A DNA stretch of 64,000 nucleotides from Alentia gelatinosa (GCA_950022655.1 OX465579.1:40341950-40405949); one strand, 5' to 3'. Shown: positions 36,311 to 46,999, counted from the stretch's first letter. Notes: a model not told the origin generated them from the letters alone. Translations and numbers: made by a program.

Positions 36311-39300
36311 GGCTTTCAATATGCTAGTGAGTATTTAGTGTTTAACGAGCATAAATGCCTTATATGCACCTACACTGGATAACAGACCGAAGGGGTTGGA
36401 CCAACAGTAATTTCCTGGTAGTATGAATTGGGTAGACCTAGGGCTCGGGTTTTGTTCTGATTAGTCCCTCCGTTGTGACAACCACTGGCTATATGTAACC
36501 TCCTGGAGGAACTCGCACACCCAGGGATTTCACTTTATTTGTTGGTACTGGGAGTTCATTAAATAGGTACTCAAATGCCTCCCGGGGGTGGCGATAAGCC
36601 ACTTCTGAAATGGTCCACTCAGCTGGAACTACCAGAAATGCTTGATATCGCCTAGTGGAGGTTATAATTTGGCTTATTACTTCCAGACTCGCTTGTCAAG
36701 GCTCGGACGGAGGATATCTAAAAACTTCACACGCACTCGTTTCATAGAACAGGGTCCATTTTCTCTTAATTGTTAACAGCCCCCAGGCCCTTGACACACA
36801 CTACTCCCTGGTGCTTTAGAGTCGGAGCTTGACATTGGACTTTACACGAAGGACTGACATGCCTGGGAATATTAATGCGAAAGGCCGCCGGATCTGACCC
36901 GCTCGGGCCTGGTATGGCCCGGCGTGCCTTCACAATGAAGGTTGCCACTGAGCACTGGCCTCCCCAACACTGTAGCAGGTAAGCAGGTCTCCAGTGGGGG
37001 ATGGACAGACACACACACACAGCCCTCGGTCCTGCAGACAAGGTCAAAGGTGGAGAGAGCTGGGTGGTTCAGCCCACAGTTGAAGCTAGCGTTGCAGGTC
37101 AGCGAGCTGTAAACTAATCAGAATGACTGGCGAGTGGGCCTCAGCAGCTCTGAGCAGCTCTCCAGCCAGCAGCTCCTGTCCTCCTCGACCTGAATGACTC
37201 ATCTCGTCTTCAAGATCCTCCTCCGATAGGCAAGCATGCGCAGAGCGTCTACTGGTCATGCAATAAATTGGAGAATTCCTTCACATGAGCTGATCTTTTC
37301 CGTGGCACTTATGTTAACCTAAATGGAGTGAGCATATTAAAAAAATCATAAGCTAGCAAATCTTTAAAAACCCAGGCAGTATGTTTTTTCTTGTTGGAAG
37401 CAAGCTGCTTATCCAACGCATCGTCAGTGACGGGTGGGTTTTTCACACGATCTACTCCATCTTCAACGCTGATTACCGCTAGCCAACAGTTCCTGTGAAG
37501 GAAACCTTCCATAGATCCACAGCTACTTACAACCAACCGTATCGAGTAGCTCTGAGCAGCTCCGGAGAGCTAGGAGACTGTATCCGCTTCTCCAGGGCTT
37601 AGTTACTGCCTCAGAAGCTGCCTCCTCCCTTGGTGATAAAAGGCACATCCGTGTGATTATGGAGGCCATTAGTTGTTTATCCAATATCTTGCCATTAAGG
37701 TCAAATTATTTAATTTCTTTCCGTGGGATTACTTTTTTCGCACCCAGCACGGTCTTGTCCTCTGACATCTAACTGTTCCCTGGTGAAAAATTTAAAATCC
37801 TGTTAATGTCATAAAATCTGGCTTCTTCGGCGTGTGTTGGGCTGGAGAGGCAACCACCAGAACACGGATATGGTGGTTTCCAAGCAACGGTTGTTTTTCT
37901 CGGTGTGCGTGTGTCTGTTCCGGCGTGTGTATAACTGGACTAGTAACGTACATACAACTCTCGGGAGTTAGATCGGAGGCTAAGTTCCCGATATAAGATA
38001 TATCACTACAGATTGAATATAATCTTCCTTAATTCGCAGTACGATGACAAAGGGCTGATGTAAGCCATCAATAAAAGTTTTTCGTAATGAAGTACGAATC
38101 AATCTCCTTGTAGTGCTGGCCAATGTTGTAAGATAAACTTATTATTACTATCCTTGTAGGTAAAACGGTGATACAATAGATCCTTCGCTGTAATTAGCTT
38201 AAATCAGTAAAATACAGTTTATAGTCTCCAGATATACGGTTTACATAATATACAATCCCTTCTAGTGACATGTTCCCGATATCACGTGACATCAATAAAA
38301 TGCCCGGCAACGTAGTGACACATTTTAAGCGAGGCGGAACGTCTTAATGTTGAGGGGTTGCTTACAGACAGAGTCGACCTTCATGGCACGTGGCACCTAG
38401 ACTAGCACTGGTCGCGATGCCGTGGCCTTTCTCCATGCATATAGTGTCTGGTCGCTTTAACAGGCCGCTGCGGGAGGCCCTTAGTACACACCACGTGGTT
38501 GATGGGCGTAACGTTTACTCCATTGTCCCGTGACTCAGTGTGTAATAGCGGGAAATCACTCTCCAGGTGCGCACTCTCCAGTACACATACCGCGCAAGGT
38601 GTGAGCGCTACAAGTGATCTGACACCTGGTTGACAGTTGTCTTTCCGGTGTCCTGTCAATGGGGAGTCGGGTCGTAAGAATGTGGTGAGTAGGTCAGTTG
38701 GTTCCCACACACTTTCGTCACAATCATGCACCAGCGGTGAACCATGAATGGGTTACTACAGGGGCAACAAAGACGCTCTATCCATGTGTTCTGTGCGTTG
38801 TTCGACAATCAAGGAAGCTGTCTAGACATCCGGGATGCTGGGCGTGAGTTCAACCACGTCCACTCTTCGCATTCGTGGGACTCGATCTAGGATGTGGTGT
38901 CAAGACTGGCGTTACCACAGGGTCCAACTACTTGGAAGTACTCCTCAATCTCACTCAGACAAAGTCCACGCGAACGCTTGTGTATATAACACTGGAGTCT
39001 GGTAGTTCTCCCCATGTCATGCTTTAGCGTGATCCTATATGATATGTGCGTCCGAGGCTAATTCCGTGGAATTGAACAATACCGGTCGAACAAAGTGAAA
39101 GAGATGCGTAGCAGACGACAGACGTAAGAACACACTGACACACTTACATGCATTGACCCTCAGAAGTAAACAAACTACTAACTTCCCTGCCCAGGGCCTG
39201 TTCCCTGCCCGACTTCACATGACCTAGATGAGACAGAAGTGGGGGAGGGGGGGGTGCGGTTAGGGACAAGGGGTGTATATATTGAGTCCAACACTGACAC

Positions 39301-39639
39301 AGGGACACTGGAGTCTCTCAGGTCGCAAGTGCTGTAACTAATAGCTAGTTACGTAGTAAAGGTCCACTGTACTTATTTTGATGGATGAGTTGGTTGCGGT
39401 CTACTATAGACAAACTAAGCATGATAAGGAGCCATCCATAAAATATGCACGCAAAATCTCTACCAACTTCGCAATCTTGAACGCAACAGAACAAAGGAAT
39501 ATACGCTCAATTTCCCAAATTTTTGACCCCCACCCCCAACCCCCCTGCGTGCGTACATCATGGATGGCCTGAAATCCAACAGGCCAACATGGAAGAGGTG
39601 AATAGTCCTTTTAGTCATGCTACAGTATGGCTATTTCAC
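36311..39639. other. Noncoding stretch with scattered motifs
   Basis: Two exact GAGCAGCTC motifs (37152-37160, 37554-37562) lie among further CAGCAGCTC and GAGTAGCTC near copies. A GCATGCGCA NRF-1-like string lies at about 37234-37242. There is an (AC)6 run at 37009-37021 and a G-rich tract from 39241. The 109-codon minus frame at 38402-38731 has mixed polar composition but begins at GTG, follows a stop by 8 codons, and has no domain I recognise. No gene is called. Confidence 0.45.
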
Positions 39640-39699
39640 GGTCACGTGACGGTGACCTCATGTCACATCATACCAATGTGACATCATGTCACGGTCACC
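39640..39699. repeat. Nest of dyad-symmetric GTCAC/GTGAC motifs around an E-box
   Basis: GTCACGTGAC (39641-39650) is a perfect palindrome with a CACGTG E-box core, the site type bound by USF/MITF-class bHLH-zip factors. GGTGACC (39651-39657) pairs with GGTCACC (39693-39699), and ATGTCACAT (39660-39668) pairs with ATGTGACAT (39676-39684) across a 7-nt spacer. In all, six GTCAC/GTGAC-type half-sites fall in 60 bp. It could be a regulatory site cluster (GGTCA and TGACC are also nuclear-receptor half-sites) or a small foldback repeat. Confidence 0.5.
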
Positions 39700-40587
39700 T
39701 CTCATAGAGTCACCGTCAGTAGTTTGCCAAAAAGGGTGCACAGTAGTATGGGCAGAGCAGTCGGGCACCAGGAGCACAGGTGGTGCAGGCCGGCGGACGG
39801 CGTTGTGGGGCAACGCCACCCAAGATGCCTAATGCACCGGGGCGCGGCCCCGAAATGTCCGCCAAACAAATGCTGATCCTCTGGGAAAACGGTATTTTGG
39901 AAAAGGTGCCATCAATGTATGCGGGCTCTCATCATGCCCACCCCTCCCATGCGTCCCTTAATCCCTAACCTTTACAGCGGTGGCCACCTTCGACCCAGCC
40001 CCACCTACGGACTGCCAGGCCTGTCCACACGTCCGGCACTCTCCATGCACACTCAGGTCTACATATAGGTATATACACCTTAAATAAGGTGCCTATGCAA
40101 CACTGTTTCGAAACCACATAATTGTAACCATAGTTAATATGATGTATCACACGCATTAAAATTATGGATAGAGAATTCACATTTTACGATTATCTTATAT
40201 TTGGTAAGGTTGTGGCAGATTGCCATCAGATAATAGAATATCGTACCAATATACATGTAACAGCAATTAACACTGTTATACCGTATGATATAATCAGATG
40301 ATCCCTAAAAAGCTATTTTCTCGAAAACCAAATCATGATCCCTAACATTGTTATGACTCCGAGGTGAAACTCAACAGAATTGATTTGACTAAATTTAATG
40401 TTCGAGCTATTACACCTCTCAGCTTGCCAGGTGAGACCGATCAAGTGCCCTCCTAAATATATTGACAGGTGTTGGTCGGCAACGTGAGGATCATTGTTAC
40501 AGTAAGTAATCCATGCCATTCTAAGCAGCCAAGGCCTGCCCTTCTACAATCAAGCTAAATGTTTTCCTTAATGGTGACATACATTCA
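39700..40587. other. Noncoding stretch, nothing recognised
   Basis: GC-richer to about 40030, then AT-rich. Frames of 60-71 codons show no motif. Confidence 0.55.
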
Positions 40588-40703
40588 CAATATTACCATG
40601 ATTTCGATCTGAGTGGCCGTATTCTCCGCGTAGTTGACGAGTATTGCGTAGCGTCAACTACAAGGAGAATACGGCCACAGAGATCGAAATCATGGTAATG
40701 TTG
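40588..40703. mobile_element. Long hairpin / foldback element, 52-bp arms, 12-nt loop
   Basis: The left arm 40588-40639 and right arm 40652-40703 are reverse complements over 52 bases, with only five differences (one at 40591, two at 40611-40612, two at 40629-40630). The loop is 40640-40651. Matching blocks include ATTACCATGATTTCGATCT, GTGGCCGTATTCTCC and GTAGTTGACG. If transcribed it would fold into a near-perfect stem. Such elements are foldback MITEs and can feed small-RNA pathways. Other copies were not seen in the window. Confidence 0.85.
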
Positions 40704-40786
40704 TATTTATTACTCACTTATTTTTAGATTTAAGCAATAAATATGATCGTTGGAAAACTTTTCAACATAGTTAAGAAGTTATGTTT

Positions 40787-40847
40787 GGGACTATTTTCAT
40801 CTCAATGGGACTACTTTCATCTAAAAAATCCGTATCCTCCTAGGAGG
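40787..40847. repeat. Short direct repeat and 12-bp palindrome
   Basis: GGGACTATTTTCATCT (40787-40802) is repeated with one change as GGGACTACTTTCATCT (40807-40822). CCTCCTAGGAGG (40836-40847) is a perfect palindrome. The group bridges the foldback hairpin and the 67-bp repeat that follows and may be part of one composite element. Confidence 0.6.
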
Positions 40848-40864
40848 GTACGCAGGTCCGTATC

Positions 40865-40931
40865 CTACTCAGTAGCGATCTGTAATCTCCATAGGCTTAG
40901 TATGGAGACTCTGTATCAGGTGGGTAATAAA
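40865..40931 (+). repeat. 67-bp dispersed repeat, copy 1, carrying a TAAGCCTATGG hairpin
   Basis: This segment matches 46933-46999 over 67 bases with about six differences; identical blocks include GTAGCGATCTGTA and AGGTGGGTAATAAA. Inside, CTCCATA (40887-40893) pairs with TATGGAG (40901-40907) around a 7-nt loop GGCTTAG. Read on the minus strand the hairpin shows the CTAAGCCTATGG core shared with four other places in the window. Similarity stops sharply at both ends, as in a short mobile or structured repeat. Confidence 0.8.
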
Positions 40932-41866
40932 TGTTACAACCTTGCATTATCATACCTGTAACATTGAATACAGTAGTGTTCATAATATGATACATATTCA
41001 ACCTGCCATAACTAGTTGCCATGTAGCACTCCTATATAAAAATATCGATGCACAAAAATGGTAGTCTATATCATAATAGTCCGGTGAATATGCACAGAAA
41101 AGGATGTTTTAAGGTATACCTAACTAGGTAATTTATCAGTGTGTAATTTATATAGCAAATGAAGATGTATAGCTATGAATATGATAAAGCCTGTCCCAAT
41201 TGGTATCTAATTGTAAGTTAGTATTAATTGCGCTCCGGACTGCTTACACCTCACCATTAACCACTGCGCTACCTGAATATTTTACGGACTCTCATCAGCA
41301 TATTTACATATAACGTTATTCAGATTTACCACCAGTTCGTTTCTACATGCCATCCGGTGCGGACGCACAACTCACTGACACTCCTGTGATTTACCTGTAT
41401 TCCCCTTTTTCTCCCACCCAGCACGCCCTAAAGATTTTAAAACCGATATTATAGGGCGGATAAACTGGACTTACTTTTATCTCACGTTCAGGCATATGTG
41501 CTTCACTTTCATTGAAACGTTTATAAGATACTGTTTATCAACTTGTCTTATCTTGTCACTCTTGTAAATGTTTTATTTGAAATCACCATCACTGGTTTAT
41601 CTGATACTAATGTTCTCTCTCTCTTAAAAATGTACGATTTAATAAATCATTGCGTTTTCATTCACATGTTTTAACCATCGTCTTAAATTATTTGTAAGTG
41701 GTAATAAATGTTATTTCTTGGCAGTCCGGTTTTGTCGTAATTAGTAATTCTTTTGTTTAGCAAAATCACCTACCCACGATTAATCACCTATTTAATATCG
41801 AATAGACTCATTTTTCTATATCTAATCTTTTTGACACATAAACGACCTGTATGTAGTTTGGGAAAA
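40932..41866. other. AT-rich noncoding stretch with a SINE-head remnant
   Basis: No frame above 60 codons with any motif. The tRNA-like A-box fragment at 41229-41275 is listed separately. Otherwise nothing was seen. Confidence 0.6.
41229..41275 (-). mobile_element. Probable truncated tRNA-derived SINE head, minus strand
   Basis: On the minus strand, GTAGCGCAGTGGTTAATGG (41272-41254) fits a tRNA D-arm and A box, and it is followed by a stretch reading CAGTCCGGAGCGC that resembles an anticodon arm. The expected B box does not follow, so the copy is truncated or rearranged. It differs from the SINE at 24.1-24.4 kb. A decayed tRNA pseudogene is the alternative. Confidence 0.4.
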
Positions 41867-41872
41867 TTTATT
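41867..41872 (-). terminator. AATAAA polyadenylation-type hexamer after the 210-codon frame
   Basis: The minus-strand AATAAA lies 25 nt past the TGA that ends the long frame at 41897. The position suits a 3' end for that frame, though AATAAA is frequent in AT-rich DNA. Confidence 0.3.
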
Positions 41873-41896
41873 CGTAAGATATACGCTGTATTTCTC

Positions 41897-42529
41897 TCAG
41901 CTGACGGGAAGGCCTTTTTGTGATAGGTATGGCCTATTTCCGCTACAATGGCGTGCCATAGTCGTACCTGGTAAACGGTCGACCCAACCAGACGCCACGC
42001 GTAAGGCGAGACAGACAACCGACGTCACCCATGACGTCAGAGGCCCAACATCAAAGGGGCGGATCTTTTGACCCTGGATAACTATTGCAACAAAAAGTAA
42101 CATTGAACCAGCAGCACCCAAATATAAAGTTGACATCCGCCACCTTCTCTGTTGGTTTCTGTTGGTATCCAGATGACGCAGCGTGTTCGGTACCATGAGG
42201 ATGTACATACATGTACTAACAACAGTCGGGTCGGGTTGGTAATTTAAAAAATATTTGCGGTCAATTGTCCTTGGGTAATATGCCTCTTCTCTTAAATTCC
42301 ACCACACGACTACTATCACCATAAGATGGTCTTCTTTGTATTGTCTGGAGAACACAAATTGACAAAGACAACAGTAAGGTACTAATAGAAACATTGATGA
42401 GTGTTTGGTCTGTGTCCCCTTCTCCATCGAGTTTGGAGCGCACAATAGCATGAACGAGGAGATAGTCAAGTGAATATTCTGAAGCACTCCAAATATGATA
42501 GTAAACGGGAAATATGTTTCTGATTCCAT
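41897..42529 (-). CDS. Unrecognised 210-codon open frame, possible membrane protein
   Basis: An ATG-initiated frame uninterrupted for 210 codons, the longest non-repeat frame in the window. By a rough estimate at 40% G+C, a frame of this length is expected by chance only about once in a hundred such windows; compositional unevenness makes that optimistic. The translation has four hydrophobic stretches: near residues 9-30 (FTIIFGVLQNIHL onward), 47-60, 70-76 (VIVVVWW) and 134-150 (YLGAAGSMLLFVAIVIQ). No competing long frame lies on the plus strand. A TTTTCAG acceptor-like string sits just before the ATG on the minus strand, and AATAAA lies 25 nt past the stop. I do not recognise a family. It could be a lineage-specific gene, one exon of a longer gene, or chance. 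Confidence 0.3.
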   Translation of the reverse strand: MESETYFPFTIIFGVLQNIHLTISSFMLLCAPNSMEKGTQTKHSSMFLLVPYCCLCQFVFSRQYKEDHLMVIVVVWWNLREEAYYPRTIDRKYFLNYQPDPTVVSTCMYILMVPNTLRHLDTNRNQQRRWRMSTLYLGAAGSMLLFVAIVIQGQKIRPFDVGPLTSWVTSVVCLALRVASGWVDRLPGTTMARHCSGNRPYLSQKGLPVS

Positions 42530-42576
42530 CTCAGCCTGAAAATATTCGTCTGTTCATCGCCCACTTAGTATGAGTT

Positions 42577-42690
42577 ACCCGCAAGCCTGTCGGGTATGAG
42601 CTCCTAATGTTAAGCCTATGGACGTATATACCATGCTAAGATAAAAGACAGGACATTATAAGAGAAGACAAGGATTGGTCCCAGATCTAG
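42577..42690 (+). repeat. Hairpin-family repeat, degenerate copy
   Basis: CTCCTAATGTTAAGCCTATGG (42601-42621) and the following ATATACC and GATAAAAGACAGGACATTAT align with the copy at 43013-43070. The stem is degraded here (CTCCTA against TATGGA), and a separate small hairpin TACCCG/CGGGTA (42577-42596) precedes it. Together with 42758-43058 it forms two head-to-tail copies in about 450 bp. Confidence 0.65.
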
Positions 42691-42757
42691 CTTAAACCCG
42701 TAATTTGATAAAAACCTTAATCATGGGCTGCAACTAAGACGCATTTTCTGGCAGAGA

Positions 42758-43058
42758 CTAAAGCAGAAATCAACAAGTTTTGGTCAAAGGTCATTGTTTC
42801 CACGAGTTTTATGCAGAGTGATAAGAACGAGGCGACATTTCAGTGAATATCACATAGCACTCAAACGAGTTGGAGAACAACGACTCTGACCAAAACGAGT
42901 TTCATTCTGTATCTATCTCACCCCTGTACATATTAAAAGAATGGACAGCACAGAGGATATCTACAGACCTTGGATAACGGACTTCAATACTCGTAGGGGC
43001 ATGGAGAATTAGTTCCCAATGTTAAGCCTATGGGAAAAAATACCAGGGGTGAGATAAA
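42758..43058 (+). repeat. Dispersed repeat of about 300 bp, copy A (hairpin family)
   Basis: Long stretches match the reverse complement of 61022-61240: a TAAAG-AGAAA-CAACA-GTTTTGGT block, then GACC-AAACGAGTT, TTCTGTAT-TATCTC-CCCTGTACA, CAATACTCG-AGGGGCATGG, and the hairpin TTCCCA (43013-43018), loop ATGTTAAGCCTA, TGGGAA (43031-43036). A segment of roughly 70 bp near 42805-42880 has no counterpart in the other copy. There is no coding capacity. It is probably a non-autonomous element; the terminal structure is unclear. Confidence 0.8.
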
Positions 43059-43766
43059 GGCAGACATTACATCTTTATGTCATATGGCACGGCATGCTCC
43101 TTACCAATTAAGTACCTTCTTATGGTCATATGATGCCAAGGTTTCCGATCTGGGTCAAATGACACTAAAACAGGTTAGATTTAGTTTGCCATATACCTCT
43201 GGCATTATGAGGAAAGTCTCGACTTCCTCTTTGAAATCACACTTTAGTCTATAATATTCTAGGTAGTTTGGGGAAGCAAATTCAAGTCTATGGCGGAAAG
43301 TGTTTATATTTCTCATTCCTTCGTCTTTTCAGCTTTGAAATTATCTTTGATTTGACCTGGTTGACAGATGTACTAACTGATATTCTATATTTACTGGGTC
43401 ATTCTTCCTCCAGTGCAGAGGCTTTGATATTTGTATCGCTCGCCTATGGAATAGGGGTCTTATATTATTTTTGTTTGCTCGTGTAAATCATACAGTCTCA
43501 GGCCTTTTGCATTTCGTTCTGACATGCTAGACCTCAAATAATCATTTACAATTCTTGGGCACAAAGTGCACAGGATTACATACTAATAAGCGGACGCTAC
43601 TTCCAGGTTTAGCACTTATTTCTTCTGATGGCGATAATGCATGTGTGACATTCGACTTGACAGCAATAATTCAGTGGAACGTATACTTCTCAACGATAAT
43701 ATCAATATTTATAAGCACATCGTCTGCACATACAATACCGATGTAAATGTCTACTATGAATAGTAT
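43059..43766. other. AT-rich noncoding stretch before the LINE
   Basis: The frames at 43030-43254, 43268-43486 and 43555-43746 (63-74 codons) show no domain. In particular, no endonuclease motif of the downstream LINE is visible, so the LINE is truncated rather than extending here. Confidence 0.55.
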
Positions 43767-45882
43767 ATGTTTGCTGGACTGTCGCATTATGGGCTTGGCA
43801 GACTATATTCATATAAATATTTATCTAAGGGAATCAAAAGATTCCAGGGACAACAGATTCAAAAGAGTCTGAATGATAAGAAGAATTCACCTAGGAAATT
43901 TTGGAGAACCTTAAATAATGTGTGGAAAGGAGTTTACACTGAAAGTATTTACCCTGTAAAGGATAAAGACGATATTAACTTAATAGCAAATAAAATGAAT
44001 GAACATTTTTGTACAAAAGGAATATTTGACAAAGGGGGAAATGGAAATATGACTGTAAATAATGTTGAAAATGAAACTATAAATCTCAGTTTAGATAAAC
44101 CAAGAATATACGCAACAGTGGAGGATAATGTTAGAATTCCTTAAAAACTTGGATAATAATAAAGCAAGTAGTTTTGAGTACGTTAAATCCGGTTTTTTAA
44201 AAAGAATATTATCAAGTAAACCAGAAGAGATAGCGAACTTAATTAATTTTTGTATGTACAGGAATGTTTTCTCCGAAGTGTTAAAACATGGGGTTATAAC
44301 ACCTATTCCAAAAGAAGGGGATTTAAGTAGCTTTAATAATTAGAGGCTCATAACAGTTTTGTCAATGTTATCAACAATTTTCGAAAAGGTATTACATGGT
44401 ATAATACTTGAGTTTATAATGAAAAATGAAGTAATAGATAAAAATCAATTTGGATTCCTTCCTAATAGATCGACGGCGCAGGCGATTTTTGTTTTGTTAG
44501 AAGATTTATTTAATAACCTAAATAAGAGAACAATTACTTTAATAGCCTTCCTAGATTTTAAGAAGGCTTTTGATAGTGTAGATCAAGAGATACTTATTAA
44601 TAAACCGAATGATATTAACTTAGCGGCTGATTTAATAATACTTTTGAAGGATTATTTAATTAGAAAAACTTGTAAGACGAAAATAAATGGAGTGCTTTCT
44701 GTTAAAAATGGTATTGTATGTGGGGTACCACAGGGATCAGTATTAGGTCCGTTGTTATTTATTATTTTTATTAATTCTCTAGGTAAAGTCCTTATATATG
44801 GCAAAGTTGTATTGTATGCTGATGACTGTGTAATTTTAGTATCAGGGAAGGACCAGGATGAGATACTATGGCACATGCAACATGACTTAGAATAAGTAAA
44901 AAGATGGACTGATAAATTTAAGTTACGGATAAATTATAATAAAACTGAAGTAATGTGGGTAGGAAATGAGAGAAATTTAAAACGGGAAATGGATGTGCAA
45001 ATGGGAAAAAATAATTTGAAGGCAGTAAACGTGTATAAATATTTAGGTGTTTATATAGATAGTAAACTAAGTTTCAATTTGCAAATAGATAATGTATGTA
45101 GGGAAGTTAATAGACGATTGTTTAAATTTAGGAAAATCAGATATCTATTAAATTTAGATGCAAGTATTAAAATAGCTAAGCAGATGATCTTCCTATCATA
45201 GAATATTCTGATTTTGTTTATTACAGCACGTCTCAGGGAAATAGGGATAGATTACAAATAATACTTAATAGAAGTCTAAGGGTAGCTTTGGGTGTACACA
45301 GGGCTAGGGATCTGCATATTGATGAACTTTATAACAAGTGTAAAATCAGAAATTTAACAATAAGGAGAGCTGGTCACATATTATCTTTGATGAAGTGGTG
45401 GTCTGAAGACAGAGATCATATTTTTGATGATGATGATGGGAGGACGAGAGGCGCGAAGAAAATAAAATTTAAATTTTTAAATCCAATATAGAGAAGTACA
45501 GACATTCACCAATATATATAGGAGGTAAATTTTGGAATGGATTAAGTGAAGGAACACAAAGAACAATGTATGGTTTTGGATTTAAAAACATAGTAAAAAT
45601 TGCACAATATCGACACAAATTGGAATGGTCATGAGACCTAGATATAATTTCATAAAATTGTGGTTTTAAAACTATGAAAGAGAAAATTTATGAATTGAGT
45701 GAGGAATGACTGAATGTGGTGTCTGGTGTAATGTTGTTTTTTGTCTTGTATATTGGATTATGTGTACATTTTGGGGTGTCATATGTTTTTTGTCCAGATG
45801 TATGTGACTAACGCGTGGAAGATCGTTAGGGAACTAGTGAAAGCGTTTCAGTCGTTAATGTTTTTGAATAAAAGAAAGAAAT
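43767..45882 (+). mobile_element. 5'-truncated, decayed LINE (non-LTR retrotransposon)
   Basis: The element carries the region before the reverse transcriptase, the reverse transcriptase itself and the C-terminal end of ORF2, followed by a roughly 250-bp 3' UTR. AATAAA is at 45867-45872, and the A-rich end AAAGAAAGAAAT lies at 45871-45882. The apurinic endonuclease and ORF1 expected upstream in CR1/L2/jockey-type elements are missing, as is usual for 5'-truncated insertions. The exact 5' junction is uncertain; similarity to LINE proteins begins near 43800. Low G+C coding sequence (A/T at most third positions) sets it apart from the neighbouring DNA. Confidence 0.92.
43800..45634 (+). pseudogene. 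LINE ORF2 reverse transcriptase, broken by stops and frameshifts
   Basis: The enzyme would reverse-transcribe LINE RNA at the genomic target. Seen in order: a pre-RT segment (KFWRTLNNVWKG), LEFLKNLDNNKAS (44131-44169), RT motif A LDFKKAFD with its aspartate at 44554-44556, motif B GVPQGSVLGPLLF (44722-44760), motif C YADD (44815-44826) and a thumb-like KYLGVYID (45037-45060). A C-terminal block ending FWNGLSEGTQRT runs near 45530-45570. The catalytic residues survive, but the frame is broken five times: a frameshift near 44130, TAG at 44341-44343 where the family has Tyr, TAA at 44893-44895, and frameshifts near 45190 and 45486. It is clearly non-functional. Confidence 0.92.
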
Positions 45883-46932
45883 ACCAGCGTCATTCACCTC
45901 CGTTCCCGGTTGTAAAAAGGTGAATTAAGGAATAGTTGAGTTTTACCCTGTTCGTGAGAGTGATTGCGGTAACAGACCATAGGAAATGTCATCACTGAAA
46001 GGAGAAATAATCATGTACTAGTTTATTTGCTCATTAGATGGGATAAGTAGATACTTGTGTGTCACAAGACCCATTCCACCTGATATAAACGCAGCCGTTA
46101 TCTTTTAGTGTCTTTGTATTTATGTCTAATGCGTACTCACTCTGATATTACTGTAGGGACGCTTCCACTGCGCACCAAGAAAGTTTCTCAAAACTCTTTT
46201 TAGAAAAATAGCTTTACCAGTACATATGAAAATAAACCCAATGTGGTAAAAAAGAATCCCCATCTTTACAGTCCATACTAAGCTACAAAACCGTCCCACC
46301 ACATGACGCCTCTCTTCAATACAACTAAATACATCTGTTGCTTCTTTGTTGTTCATGGGCCGACAGTGCGGTTGGTATGGTCGCCTAAACATTGACTCCT
46401 TGCTGTGAGAATTAATCAAACAAAATATGATCATCTATTTTGAACGACAGAATCTATGTGTCTGATTTCCTCTCCCATAAAACGAGTTGTGTCACGGGAG
46501 AAGATTAGTCTGAATAACATCAGCCCATTGACAAGGCAATGCATTTCATTAGGAAATTGGTTGGAACTGATCAAGTACTCTATACACCATAATACATTGG
46601 AATTAAGCCGCAATAAAAATGAATATTATGTAGTTAACATTGCATTATTTTCAATATGGATTTATCCATGGTGGTTATATGCTGCTCGATATCTAAACAC
46701 ATTCCCCAGCACATTTATGAAAGTTGTTATTCAATAACAAAATTTAACGACTACAAGCAATCGCCAAAAGGCGCTCTTCCTCGCAAGAGTCACAGAGTAG
46801 AACAGTTACGGGTCACGCCGAGACAATCACAAAGACGAACACTAACAAATATAGATGTGTTTCAAACCAACAGGGAAGGTGGTGAAATCATCACAGAATT
46901 TTACCATCTAAGTCAGCTTAGGGTCAAAGGTG
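45883..46932. other. Noncoding stretch, nothing recognised
   Basis: The 102-codon minus frame (46126-46434) and the 93-95 codon plus frames (46456-46737, 46656-46943) overlap other frames and show no domain. Confidence 0.55.
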
Positions 46933-46999
46933 CTACTCGGTAGCGATCTGTAGGCTCCATAGGCTTAGTATGGAGACTCCGTATGAGGTGGGTAATAAA
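46933..46999 (+). repeat. 67-bp dispersed repeat, copy 2, carrying a TAAGCCTATGG hairpin
   Basis: The counterpart of 40865-40931 in the same orientation, 6 kb away. The hairpin CTCCATA (46955-46961), loop GGCTTAG, TATGGAG (46969-46975) is identical to copy 1, while several flanking positions differ. Conservation of the hairpin amid changes outside it is notable. Confidence 0.8.

Noticed and set aside
38402..38731. 109-codon minus frame with polar composition
   Set aside because: It begins at GTG shortly after a stop, has no domain or splice support, and its length is within chance.
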